Positions 1 through 7,362 of a DNA stretch of 39,337 nt are shown here, piece after piece; within the stretch, counting starts at the first letter, position 1; each line of letters begins with the position of its first letter. The stretch covers positions 1-39,337 of the forward strand of contig CAMVOY010000019.1 of assembly GCA_947169235.1 (NCBI GenBank), given 5' to 3'. A model generated the notes under the pieces. The model was given only the letters and a program-made list of their open reading frames with translations, was not told the origin of the DNA and ran no database searches. This stretch comes from an uncultured Lachnospiraceae bacterium (lineage in GTDB: Bacteria; Bacillota; Clostridia; Lachnospirales; Lachnospiraceae). A program made the position numbers and the translations under genes.

Positions 1-52
<52 letters not shown>

Positions 53-221
53 AAAGTTTTCCTTTTGCTGGCATAAATATCCAGATTAATTGACGAGTAT
101 AGTTTTAAAACCATACCACTTTGATTTCTGGTGTTCAAAGTTGTTTCACTATTCAATTATCAAAGATCGTTCCTTCATAAAAATAACACGCTTGCGAATC
201 TTTAGCGCGTCAGCAAGTAGT
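53..221 (-). other. rRNA operon leader with boxA-like element
   Basis: This is the transcribed leader between the rRNA promoter and the 16S 5' end; it has no open reading frame. On the minus strand 151-173 reads as a CTTTGATAATTGAATAG-type stretch. It resembles the CTTTGAAAACTGAATA leaders of many Firmicute rRNA operons, where a boxA (NusB/S10 antitermination) element lies. The leader function is known for rRNA operons; the exact boxA here is inferred from similarity. Confidence 0.6.
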
Positions 222-250
222 ATATTAACAAACTTATAAGCTGATGTCAA
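222..250 (-). promoter_or_regulatory. rRNA operon promoter (TTGACA-N17-TAATAT)
   Basis: On the minus strand TTGACA occupies 245-250 and TAATAT 222-227 with a 17-nt spacer, just upstream of the 16S leader. The -35 is perfect and the -10 matches 5 of 6. It starts only ~20 nt beyond the stop codon of the thioesterase gene, so rRNA transcription begins right after that gene. Confidence 0.85.
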
Positions 251-268
251 CACTTTTTTCAAAAAAAT

Positions 269-682
269 TTAAAAAAATTGAGCCGCGGCATTTTTCAGGA
301 TCTCGTAGAACTCCGGATAAGTCTTCTGCAGACGGATCGGCCTCCCGTCTCCATCCAAAAAACAATGCTCCGAGCCGGCTTCACAAACAACCTCACCCTG
401 CTCGTTGGTCATGGAGTATTTCATTTTTAGTTTCACGCCCTTGAATTCATCCACGCCAACATCTATGGTGACTACATCGGAAAATGTGGTAGTCTTTTTA
501 TATGAAACATTAACCGCTACCACAGGCGAGATCACCCCAAGGCTCTCGAGCCTCGCATAATCCCAGCCGACTTCGGCCAGATAGGCAACTCTCGCTTCCT
601 CCATCCATCGTACATAGTTGGAGTGGTGAGTTATCCCCATTTTGTCTGTTTCATAATACTGAACCTTGTGTGTATATATCAT
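269..682 (-). CDS. Acyl-CoA thioesterase, YbgC/4HBT family
   Basis: A 137-residue hot-dog fold thioesterase. The N-terminus shows the family pattern YYETDKMGITHHSNYVRWME, in which the Asp-x-Met-Gly-x-x-x-His-x-x-Asn-Tyr block carries the catalytic acid and the substrate loop of the 4-hydroxybenzoyl-CoA thioesterase/YbgC group. Length is normal for the family (130-150 residues). It probably hydrolyses short or medium acyl-CoA thioesters in the cytoplasm; the real substrate cannot be told. It starts 3 nt after the mtnN stop codon, so the two form an operon. The Shine-Dalgarno is weak and lies in the end of mtnN, which suggests translational coupling. The rRNA promoter begins just downstream. 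Confidence 0.88.
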   Translation of the reverse strand: MIYTHKVQYYETDKMGITHHSNYVRWMEEARVAYLAEVGWDYARLESLGVISPVVAVNVSYKKTTTFSDVVTIDVGVDEFKGVKLKMKYSMTNEQGEVVCEAGSEHCFLDGDGRPIRLQKTYPEFYEILKNAAAQFF

Positions 683-685
683 AAT

Positions 686-1399
686 TCAAATCACTTTCTT
701 TAAAAGCTCCGTCAGGTTGACGATCGCCTTTTCTTTAAAATCATTGTAGGATAAAGGAGCCTCCCCATCAGCCTTGTCGGAGATCGCGCGTATCACTAAA
801 AACGGCACGCCGTTGTCACTGCATACCTGTGCGAGTGATGCTCCCTCCATCTCGCAGGCAAGCGCCCCAAAACCGGACTCGATAAACTCCTTCTTCTCCC
901 GGGATGAAATAAACTGATCTCCCGATGCTATGGTTCCAACCATAAGTGAATAATCCGCATCCAACGACTCATATGCATTTTTAACCATGTTTACTACCGA
1001 AGCATCAGTCTCAAAATACACCGAATCATAATCCGGATTCAGTCCTATCTCATATCCGAGCCCTGTTACATCCATATCATGCTGACACAACCTGCCGCCC
1101 ACCACGATATCACCCTGGTTAAGCTTTGATGAGATAGCGCCTGCGACACCTGTGTTTATCACGAGATCTATAGTGTGTCCGGCGAACTCCGGAGAGCTTC
1201 CGATCAAAGTTATAAAGTGCTGCACGCACGCTGCCATAGCTACTTTTCCAACCTTGGAAACGGTTACGACAACCTGTGTTTTGCCATCATTTTTCAAATA
1301 ATACGTAAACGGTACCGCGTCCTTTTTTTCATAATCCCCACCGGATACCAAAGGACTGATCTCCTCCTCCATAGCGCCTATCACAAGTACTGTTTTCAT
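686..1399 (-). CDS. mtnN: 5'-methylthioadenosine/S-adenosylhomocysteine nucleosidase
   Basis: A 237-residue MTA/SAH nucleosidase (Pfs) of full length. It cleaves the N-glycosidic bond of methylthioadenosine and S-adenosylhomocysteine, feeding methionine salvage and the LuxS route. The N-terminal GAMEEE motif supplies the acid equivalent to Glu12 of the E. coli enzyme. The ribose-binding CEMEGAS motif lies near residues 182-188, and the catalytic Asp is in AISDKAD near residue 208. The ATG is preceded by GGAGGG at 5 nt. It is the first gene of a two-gene operon with the thioesterase and has its own promoter at 1456-1484. Confidence 0.96.
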   Translation of the reverse strand: MKTVLVIGAMEEEISPLVSGGDYEKKDAVPFTYYLKNDGKTQVVVTVSKVGKVAMAACVQHFITLIGSSPEFAGHTIDLVINTGVAGAISSKLNQGDIVVGGRLCQHDMDVTGLGYEIGLNPDYDSVYFETDASVVNMVKNAYESLDADYSLMVGTIASGDQFISSREKKEFIESGFGALACEMEGASLAQVCSDNGVPFLVIRAISDKADGEAPLSYNDFKEKAIVNLTELLKKVI

Positions 1400-1455
1400 A
1401 GCAACCCTCCATATCGATTTTTACACTGATCTCTCTATAAATCTTCTTATCCGTA

Positions 1456-1484
1456 ATTCTAACATATGAGGTCCGATTTTTCCA
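1456..1484 (-). promoter_or_regulatory. Promoter of mtnN (TGGAAA-N17-TAGAAT, extended -10)
   Basis: On the minus strand TGGAAA (1479-1484) and TAGAAT (1456-1461) are 17 nt apart. The -10 is preceded by TGT, giving an extended -10. The -35 overlaps an imperfect dyad at 1477-1502 (TTTTTCCACA versus TGTGAAAAAA) that lies between mtnN and the divergent cyclase gene. Confidence 0.6.
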
Positions 1485-1527
1485 CACAAAAATGTGAAAA
1501 AATCTTAAAAAAAACGAAAAAAAATGA

Positions 1528-1556
1528 TGGAAAGTATAAACCCTGTATGTTATAAT
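1528..1556 (+). promoter_or_regulatory. Promoter of the diguanylate cyclase gene
   Basis: TGGAAA at 1528-1533 and a perfect TATAAT at 1551-1556 are separated by 17 nt. Transcription would start near 1563, which excludes the in-frame ATG at 1524 as start codon and supports the ATG at 1593. Confidence 0.65.
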
Positions 1557-1592
1557 TATCTTTGTGGGAGAATTCTTATAAGGAAAGAAGGG

Positions 1593-3032
1593 ATGACATT
1601 GAAGAAGAAAAAGCGTACAGCGTTGTACCTTGTTCTCTTAACTTTCGTCATTTTTGCCCTTCTTATGGGACTTCTGTATTTCATCCACGTCAGGATCAAC
1701 CAGGATAATGCATATCAGGCGTCCGCTCTTCTGATAGATCAGGTCAAGCACGTAGTCGAAGAAAACGACGACAAGGTCCGCTCATTGACCGCTTCTTTGA
1801 AAGACGATTACGTGACTCGTGCGAAGGCTATATCTTACATCATTGACAACCAGCCAAAGATCGAAAATAGAATAACGGAGCTCGCATGGCTCACAAACCT
1901 CTTTTCCATCGATGAGATACATCTGTTCAATCCCGATGGAAAGCTCTATAGCGGCACAAAGCCGGCTTTCTATGGAGACAATCTCAAAACCAGCAAAACG
2001 TTTGGCCCATTCGCCAAAATGCTCACAGAGAAGAACTTCACCATGTGTCAGAGCATCCTCGAGGACAACTACACCGGAAAGCAGATGATGTACGCTGTCT
2101 GCTGGAACGATGCACACAAGCGACTCGTAGAGCCTATGCGTCTGATGAACGAGCTCGCAACGGCTCAGATGGACGCCGTGATCAAGGAGTTCCCCGCGTA
2201 CGAAGGTGTCGAGATCATCGTAGCAGATGACAAAACGGACAAGATACTCGGAGCCACAACTCAGACACTCATTGGAAAAACATTAAAGGATGCAAACGTC
2301 CTCTATGACGGAGATATCAAACTAAACGAGATATCTACCGGCAGCGAGCTCATACACGACCAGGTCTACTATTGCTCATATACACGCTATGACATGTACA
2401 AGGTCATAATAGCGCAGAACAGGGGTGTTGTTCAGAAAAATATACCGATTCCTCTGATCCTTGTCGGAGTTTACATGCTTTTTGCGGGTGCAGTAATCCT
2501 GCTCATAGTAAGGCGAATGACCAGCAGGATCATCAACGAGCACAATAAAGCAAACTCAGATGCAATGACATCTTTCTCCAACCGTCGCGCTTATGAGAAC
2601 GACATAAAACGCTACGATGAGAAGGGCTACGAGCCTAACCTCTCCTATGTATCGCTCGACCTAAACGGACTCAAGCGTGTAAACGATTCGCTAGGGCACG
2701 AGGCGGGTGATAAACTTATTATCGGTGCTGCATCCGTGATCCATCAGTGCTTCGGCAACTACGGCGAGATGTATCGTATCGGTGGTGACGAGTTCGCAGC
2801 TTTGATCTACGCCGACCTTGACAGACTGACCAAGATAAAAATGGATTTCAAGGAAGCGATGGATGAGTGGTCCAAAGAAAACGGCATGACACTCTCTATC
2901 TCCTACGGTATAGTGAGAGCCTGCGAGGATCCTAATATGTCCTTCTCCGAGATGGCAAAACTTGCTGATGTGCGCATGTACAAGAATAAAGATGAATACT
3001 ATCAGAAGATGAATCTGGTAAGACGAAACTGA
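1593..3032 (+). CDS. Membrane-bound diguanylate cyclase (GGDEF domain)
   Basis: A 479-residue protein starting at ATG 1593, chosen because AGGAAAG lies upstream and the promoter -10 lies 3' of the longer alternative start. A lysine-rich N-terminus leads into a membrane segment (about residues 8-32). Then comes an extracytoplasmic sensor region of ~250 residues, a second membrane segment (about 285-308) and a C-terminal GGDEF domain with intact GGDEF at about 397-401. Such proteins make cyclic di-GMP from two GTP at the inner face of the membrane. The RxxD inhibitory site normally five residues before GGDEF is absent (the place reads GNYG), so product inhibition through that site is not expected. 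No EAL domain is present. It is monocistronic, with a bidirectional terminator behind it. c-di-GMP could affect the adjacent pilus operon, but this is inference from position. Confidence 0.93.
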   Translation: MTLKKKKRTALYLVLLTFVIFALLMGLLYFIHVRINQDNAYQASALLIDQVKHVVEENDDKVRSLTASLKDDYVTRAKAISYIIDNQPKIENRITELAWLTNLFSIDEIHLFNPDGKLYSGTKPAFYGDNLKTSKTFGPFAKMLTEKNFTMCQSILEDNYTGKQMMYAVCWNDAHKRLVEPMRLMNELATAQMDAVIKEFPAYEGVEIIVADDKTDKILGATTQTLIGKTLKDANVLYDGDIKLNEISTGSELIHDQVYYCSYTRYDMYKVIIAQNRGVVQKNIPIPLILVGVYMLFAGAVILLIVRRMTSRIINEHNKANSDAMTSFSNRRAYENDIKRYDEKGYEPNLSYVSLDLNGLKRVNDSLGHEAGDKLIIGAASVIHQCFGNYGEMYRIGGDEFAALIYADLDRLTKIKMDFKEAMDEWSKENGMTLSISYGIVRACEDPNMSFSEMAKLADVRMYKNKDEYYQKMNLVRRN

Positions 3033-3053
3033 TCATTTTCTATCATACTTTGC

Positions 3054-3085
3054 AAAAACTCCGCGGAGATCCCGCGGAGTTTTTA
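3054..3085. terminator. Bidirectional terminator
   Basis: Perfect 9-bp stem ACTCCGCGG (3058-3066) / CCGCGGAGT (3072-3080) with a 5-nt loop. It is flanked by AAAAA on the left and TTTTT on the right, so it works for both the cyclase gene (plus) and the pilus operon (minus). Confidence 0.93.
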
Positions 3086-3298
3086 ATTCTGATTATCGGT
3101 CTGTGGAGATCCGGCTACCGCTGATGCAGTTACAGCCGCTGCCGCATCTCTTAATCCCTTTTCAAATCTCGCATTTTCATATCCGACCAGGACACTGTAC
3201 AGAACGCCGAAGCCCCCGACAATGGCTATGAACAGAAGAAAAAACACAAGAGTCCTTATCAGGGTCCGTCTCTTGGTATTTTTATTTGATACTATCAT
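3083..3298 (-). CDS. Small one-pass membrane protein, last gene of the pilus operon
   Basis: A 71-residue protein with a basic N-terminus (KNTKRRTLIR), one membrane segment at about residues 14-38 and a short Ala-rich, Gln/Asn-ending tail outside. Its ATG overlaps the pilT stop codon (ATGA), so it is translationally coupled to pilT. I do not recognise a family. The position at the end of the pilus operon suggests an accessory role at the membrane platform, but nothing in the sequence proves it. Confidence 0.75.
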   Translation of the reverse strand: MIVSNKNTKRRTLIRTLVFFLLFIAIVGGFGVLYSVLVGYENARFEKGLRDAAAAVTASAVAGSPQTDNQN

Positions 3299-4356
3299 AA
3301 GCGCCTCTGAACCTGCTCAGGGTTCATAGCATACATCATGGCACTCTCTTCGGAAATAATACCTTTCTTGTAGAGATCCACAATGTACTGATCCATGGAT
3401 ACCATACCAAGAGGAGCACTTGTCTGAATAACGTTGTCGATCTGGTAGTTCTTTGAATCTCGGATCATATTACTTACCGCAGGTGTTATCTTCATGATCT
3501 CGACAGCCGGCACCATGCCACCTCCCTGCTTCGGTATGAGCTGTTGTGAAACGATACAGTTGAGTACCAGTGATAACTGGATACGTATCTGCTCCTGCTG
3601 ATCCGCAGGGAACGAATCGATGATACGGTCGATCGTATTTACCGCTCCCTTTGTATGCAGAGTGGCTATGACAAGATGTCCTGTCTCTGCCGCACTCATC
3701 GCAGTACGTATAGTCTCGCCGTCACGCATCTCTCCGAGGAGGATAACATCCGGCGCCTGACGGAGAACAGCTCTGAGTCCCGTCAGATATGTCTCGGTAT
3801 CGATAGCGATCTCTCGCTGGGAGATGATCGATTTATTATTCCTGTGCAAATACTCGATCGGATCCTCGAGAGTGATGATATGAGCCGATCTGGTCTTGTT
3901 GATCTGATCAATGATGCAGGCCTGCGTGGTTGATTTACCGCTTCCGGCAGTTCCCGATATGATGATCATACCGTGCTTTACCTTTGACAACTCTACGACT
4001 GACTCAGGTATGCCCATCTCATGATAATCAGGGATATCAAATGCCACTATACGGATAACACATGACTGAGATCCACGCTGAAAATATGTGTTCACACGGA
4101 ATCTGGCAAGATGTCCTATCGCAAATGAAAAGTCATCATCACCTGTTTCCAGGAAATGCTCTTTATTTCTATGCGCCTGAGTATATATCTCATCAATGAT
4201 AGACTCCGTCACATCCGGCATCAGCCTCTCTGCGCTGTCAAACACAGGCTGAATATGTCCAGCTACCTTGTAGCTGAGGATACCACCTGTAATGATAAAA
4301 ATATCTGAGGCCTTGTTCTCGACCGCTTTAGAAAGAATCTCCTCAAGTTTAGGCAT
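3295..4356 (-). CDS. pilT: Type IV pilus retraction-type ATPase PilT
   Basis: A 353-residue secretion-type AAA ATPase of the PilT branch. Visible motifs: Walker A GTAGSGKST (135-143), Asp box ITLEDPIEYLH (161-171), Walker B LLGEMRD (206-212) and His box with AAETGHLVIATLHT (222-235). The C-terminal SNMIRDSKNYQ segment corresponds to the AIRNLIRE region typical of PilT and absent from PilB. Hexamers of this enzyme power pilus depolymerisation in twitching systems. GGAGG precedes the ATG by 6 nt. No PilB assembly ATPase lies in this operon or window, so PilT is the only motor seen here; a PilB elsewhere on the chromosome is likely. Confidence 0.94.
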   Translation of the reverse strand: MPKLEEILSKAVENKASDIFIITGGILSYKVAGHIQPVFDSAERLMPDVTESIIDEIYTQAHRNKEHFLETGDDDFSFAIGHLARFRVNTYFQRGSQSCVIRIVAFDIPDYHEMGIPESVVELSKVKHGMIIISGTAGSGKSTTQACIIDQINKTRSAHIITLEDPIEYLHRNNKSIISQREIAIDTETYLTGLRAVLRQAPDVILLGEMRDGETIRTAMSAAETGHLVIATLHTKGAVNTIDRIIDSFPADQQEQIRIQLSLVLNCIVSQQLIPKQGGGMVPAVEIMKITPAVSNMIRDSKNYQIDNVIQTSAPLGMVSMDQYIVDLYKKGIISEESAMMYAMNPEQVQRRL

Positions 4357-4368
4357 TTTATTCCTCCA

Positions 4369-4899
4369 TTATTCGTCTATGGTAACCGTTCCGGGCATCT
4401 GTACATCCTCTTCACTGAATACCGGCATCGAGTCATCTGCCTTCCACTCGGAGGTGTAGACCTTCTTCCATTTGATGATCTGATATCCGGCCTCTGAAGG
4501 CTTGCCCCAACGAACCAGTACCTCACACTGAAGCTCCTGATTTTCATCTATCTTGCAGGAATACGATGCAAAAGCATCCCATCCAATGTATCCGACATTC
4601 TCTGCAACTATACGCTTGACTCCCTTTTTGCTGACCTCTGCTTTGTACAGCTTCACATCCGTCGGGATATCCTGTCCACTGCGGATCTTCGCCAATATCT
4701 CCTCTGCCTCGGTATCCGCCTTGTAATAGTTTGTCGTTGCATCAGTAGCCTTGTTGGTAAGGTTGCTGTTTGCCTTGGCAGTAGAAAGTGATAACAGCGC
4801 GAAAACAACAAAACAAAGCACGGCAAAAATGGTCAGTATCGAACTGCCACCTACCGTGGTAAAGGACATTTTTCTCTTTTTACGATTGCCTGTTTCCAC
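4369..4899 (-). CDS. Pilin-like membrane-anchored protein of the pilus operon
   Basis: A 176-residue protein with a GTG start. A positively charged N-terminus (RKKRK) is followed by MSFTTVGGSSILTIFAVLC and one long hydrophobic helix to about residue 40, then a helical stretch and a soluble beta-rich region of ~110 residues with a single Cys pair (CKIDENQELQC). This layout is that of a pseudopilin or minor pilin, but the canonical Gly-Phe-x-x-x-Glu cleavage motif is missing. It sits between a second pilin-like gene and pilT with small gaps. The assignment as pilus component rests on topology and neighbours only. Confidence 0.75.
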   Translation of the reverse strand: METGNRKKRKMSFTTVGGSSILTIFAVLCFVVFALLSLSTAKANSNLTNKATDATTNYYKADTEAEEILAKIRSGQDIPTDVKLYKAEVSKKGVKRIVAENVGYIGWDAFASYSCKIDENQELQCEVLVRWGKPSEAGYQIIKWKKVYTSEWKADDSMPVFSEEDVQMPGTVTIDE

Positions 4900-4927
4900 C
4901 TGAAGTTACCTCACGATTATGTATGTC

Positions 4928-5389
4928 TTATTTTAGTAACTGTTCCTCGAGCTGCCACGCCACATCCACTGAATAGACGGGATCCTTCAGCTCTTCTCCC
5001 TCGTTCGGGATCTCAACTACCGACACGTTCGCGGTCTGATGATAATAATTCACACCATCTACCGGCGTCGCTTCGTTTGTCTTAAGTGTTACCTTTAATC
5101 CGTCATCCGCATATTCTTTTACAAGGCTTCCGCCGCCCTGACCATCAGAGTCGGAAACAGACGCCCCGAGCTTACCTGCAGCCTTGTCAAGATCTCCATG
5201 ATAAGCCTTTACTACCTCTATAACCTCAGTAGCCCGCACGGATGCGGTCTCCTTCGTAGTACCGTCCTTCGAGAGCCGATCAGAATACACGAACGCCTGC
5301 AGACATATGGCTGCAGCAAACGCAAATACAAATACCATGATCAGCTGCTCCATCAAAGAGAGCGGTGCTTTACTTCTCTGATAACTCAT
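4928..5389 (-). CDS. Pilin-like protein with degenerate prepilin signal
   Basis: A 153-residue protein whose N-terminus reads KAPLSLMEQLIMVFVFAFAAA. It looks like a prepilin motif in which Glu5 is kept (LSLMEQ) but the Gly at -1 is replaced by Pro. After the hydrophobic helix comes an amphipathic stretch with many Thr/Glu and a small beta-rich domain. Its ATG shares one base with the preceding stop codon (TGATG), so it is coupled to the DUF4860-like gene. A role as minor pilin or pseudopilin is inferred; whether a prepilin peptidase can cleave it is doubtful. Confidence 0.75.
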   Translation of the reverse strand: MSYQRSKAPLSLMEQLIMVFVFAFAAAICLQAFVYSDRLSKDGTTKETASVRATEVIEVVKAYHGDLDKAAGKLGASVSDSDGQGGGSLVKEYADDGLKVTLKTNEATPVDGVNYYHQTANVSVVEIPNEGEELKDPVYSVDVAWQLEEQLLK

Positions 5390-5934
5390 CAGCCGACTCC
5401 TCCATCATCCTCGATCAGCTTGCCCTTTGTTCCATTCAAAAGGCTTCTCGCAGAGATCGTGACACTGTTCTCACGGTCTTCCGTATCCTTTGCGTGTATC
5501 GTGACAACATCGTCCTCCATCTCGAAATCCAAGCCATGTGCCTCGAGAATAGGACTTCCGTCCTCAGGCTCAATGTTGCTATCGGACAGCGTCAAAAGCT
5601 CATAGACATGTCCGTCATAATAATAGATACGCTGATCGTATATATCTCCCTCCACATCCAAATAAAGATGAAGAGTGTTGACACCATCATTTGTCTTCGG
5701 TGTTCTGAATCCGCCTACGGCTACAGACCCTACCGCATCCGAAGAACGTATCTTCGCAGCCACGTAGGATGTGATTATACGGCGGTTATAAGCATCGTTG
5801 TCACGTGCAACCAGGCGCTGATAGCTGTTGGCTCCGAGTGCAAGAACTGCGATAACGGTGATCGCAAACACGGCAAAGAGCACCAGGACAAACGCACCCT
5901 CGATATTATGTTGTTGTTCACCCCTGCGGCTCAT
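5389..5934 (-). CDS. DUF4860-like membrane-anchored pilus operon protein
   Basis: A 181-residue protein with one N-terminal membrane helix (about residues 12-35, HNIEGAFVLVLFAVFAITV) and a soluble beta-rich domain of ~140 residues. The arrangement and motifs such as LHLYLDVEGDIYDQRIYYYDGHVYEL resemble DUF4860 proteins, which are found in type IV pilus operons of Clostridia. The start ATG lies 6 nt after GGAGG and inside the 3' end of the upstream gene (17-nt overlap). The function is unknown; an envelope-side pilus component is the likely role. I name the family from memory of such sequences, without a search. Confidence 0.72.
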   Translation of the reverse strand: MSRRGEQQHNIEGAFVLVLFAVFAITVIAVLALGANSYQRLVARDNDAYNRRIITSYVAAKIRSSDAVGSVAVGGFRTPKTNDGVNTLHLYLDVEGDIYDQRIYYYDGHVYELLTLSDSNIEPEDGSPILEAHGLDFEMEDDVVTIHAKDTEDRENSVTISARSLLNGTKGKLIEDDGGVG

Positions 5935-6232
5935 CCGAAACCTCCATAACAGTTATCTGGGGCATAACGTTGTCCCCGAATATCTCATAAAATACTGCAA
6001 AACGATCGTGGTCGATCTGAATCCCATAGTGGTCTTCCAAATATTGTATGCTCGGCGGATAAACTCCCTCCGTCGCATAACAGGTCATCACAGATTTCCT
6101 TACGGAGTTCTCAAGCTGCTTTAAGCTCTCGCCCTCCTGACCGCGTCCGAGCTTCTCGGATGCCAATACCAAAAGCACTGCTGCCAGGATGGGAACTACT
6201 ATGATGATCAGGGATTTAACAAGTGTTTTCAT
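5918..6232 (-). CDS. Small minor-pilin-like protein
   Basis: A 104-residue protein with an N-terminal hydrophobic helix (residues 5-26) and a short outside part. The stretch SVMTCYATEGVYPPSIQYLEDHYGI is laid out like the segment of major pilins where an alpha-helix ends in A-x-x-G-x-Y-P-x-S-x-x-x-L. There is no recognisable prepilin cleavage site. GAGGAG lies 11 nt before the ATG. It is located between pilC and the DUF4860-like gene with which it overlaps, so it belongs to the same transcript. Pilin-like by this short pattern and by context. Confidence 0.72.
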   Translation of the reverse strand: MKTLVKSLIIIVVPILAAVLLVLASEKLGRGQEGESLKQLENSVRKSVMTCYATEGVYPPSIQYLEDHYGIQIDHDRFAVFYEIFGDNVMPQITVMEVSDEPQG

Positions 6233-6262
6233 AGCTTTTATCGCTCCTCTGTACCAATCTCC

Positions 6263-7309
6263 TTATCCGATCGAGGACATGATATTTACAAGCGGCAGCA
6301 TAACTGCTACAAGTATAATACCCACGAGAATAGATGTTATGATAACGATGGTCGGCTCTATCTTTCCGACCTTACGCTCGATGTCCATCTGAACAGCATC
6401 GTCCATACGCCTTGCGATTTCAGCCATGGCATCGTCCGATGTACCGGACTTTGCTCCGAGATCAAGGATACGACAGTACGATGACTCAAGGATCTTCTCT
6501 GCACGGAATGACTCTGCGAGCGGCTCACCGCGCTCCAGCCTCTCTAAGCAGGCATTGTATCTTTTCTGAACCTTCGGCGTGGTATCCTGAAACTTCATGG
6601 CAGTTCTGAATGCCTCTTCGATATTCAGTCCTGACTTCATACCCATAGCCATGGCTGATGCGAATCTCGACTCTGCCATGCGTCTTGCAAGTCCCCTGCT
6701 ACCGAAGACCTTTTTATATGCATTCAACACGCCAATCCTGCATACACGACTTGCCGAAAGAAGCGCCGCAAGAACTACGACCACTCCCAGGATCACGCAC
6801 AGGATCGGCATTATGTTGCCAAGGGTGTTTCCAAAGGACAACAAAACCTTGGCCGTACCACTCATGGTGCCGCCCAACTGCTCATATACTCTGTTGAATA
6901 TCGGAAGAACTTTCACCAGCAACACTACGATGATCACAAGCATAAGGACCATCAGTATCACCGGATAGAGAATCGCGCTACGGATCTGATTACTGATCTG
7001 AACCTGTCTCTCATAGTAATCCGCTAGTGCGCGAAAAGACTGCTCAAGTCGACCGGTCGCCTCACCGGTATCGATCATGTCAGCTACATACTTCGGAAAA
7101 CAATCAGCCTCACGGATCGCATCTGAGAACGGACGTCCCTCAGCGACTACCTCAGCCATTGCCTTCAGCATAGCTTTATTCTTTTTGCTTGGCTCGTCCT
7201 CAGCGAGCAGATAAAGACCATCCTCCGTGCCGATACCTGAATGAAGTAAAAGCGACATCTCCAGGCAGAATGCGGACACGTACTCGTTACTTAAAACTCT
7301 CTTGCTCAT
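6263..7309 (-). CDS. pilC: Type IV pilus inner-membrane platform protein PilC/GspF
   Basis: A 348-residue T2SF-family protein, slightly shorter than the ~400 usual. It has the two-copy layout: a cytoplasmic helical domain with the signature DMIDTGEATGRLEQ (about 96-110), a pair of membrane helices (about 130-150 and 185-205), a second copy with the matching LDLGAKSGTSDDA, and a C-terminal membrane helix (about 320-343). PilC anchors the motor ATPase in the cytoplasmic membrane. GAGGAAGAG lies 4 nt before the ATG. It is the first clear pilus gene of the operon; the transglutaminase gene ends 42 nt upstream and may be cotranscribed. Confidence 0.94.
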   Translation of the reverse strand: MSKRVLSNEYVSAFCLEMSLLLHSGIGTEDGLYLLAEDEPSKKNKAMLKAMAEVVAEGRPFSDAIREADCFPKYVADMIDTGEATGRLEQSFRALADYYERQVQISNQIRSAILYPVILMVLMLVIIVVLLVKVLPIFNRVYEQLGGTMSGTAKVLLSFGNTLGNIMPILCVILGVVVVLAALLSASRVCRIGVLNAYKKVFGSRGLARRMAESRFASAMAMGMKSGLNIEEAFRTAMKFQDTTPKVQKRYNACLERLERGEPLAESFRAEKILESSYCRILDLGAKSGTSDDAMAEIARRMDDAVQMDIERKVGKIEPTIVIITSILVGIILVAVMLPLVNIMSSIG

Positions 7310-7343
7310 AAAACTCTTCCTCTTCCCAAAGTCATGAAATGCA

Positions 7344-7362
7344 ACAGTTAATCAGTAACTGT
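7344..7362. repeat. Inverted repeat at the end of the transglutaminase gene
   Basis: ACAGTTA (7344-7350) and TAACTGT (7356-7362) form a 7-bp dyad around the stop codon of the transglutaminase gene, in front of pilC. There is no T-run, so it is not a normal terminator; it could slow or protect the transcript between the two genes. Confidence 0.4.

Noticed and set aside
1524..1592. Longer N-terminus for the diguanylate cyclase
   Set aside because: This ATG lies upstream of the promoter -10 at 1551-1556 and lacks a ribosome binding site; the start at 1593 fits both.
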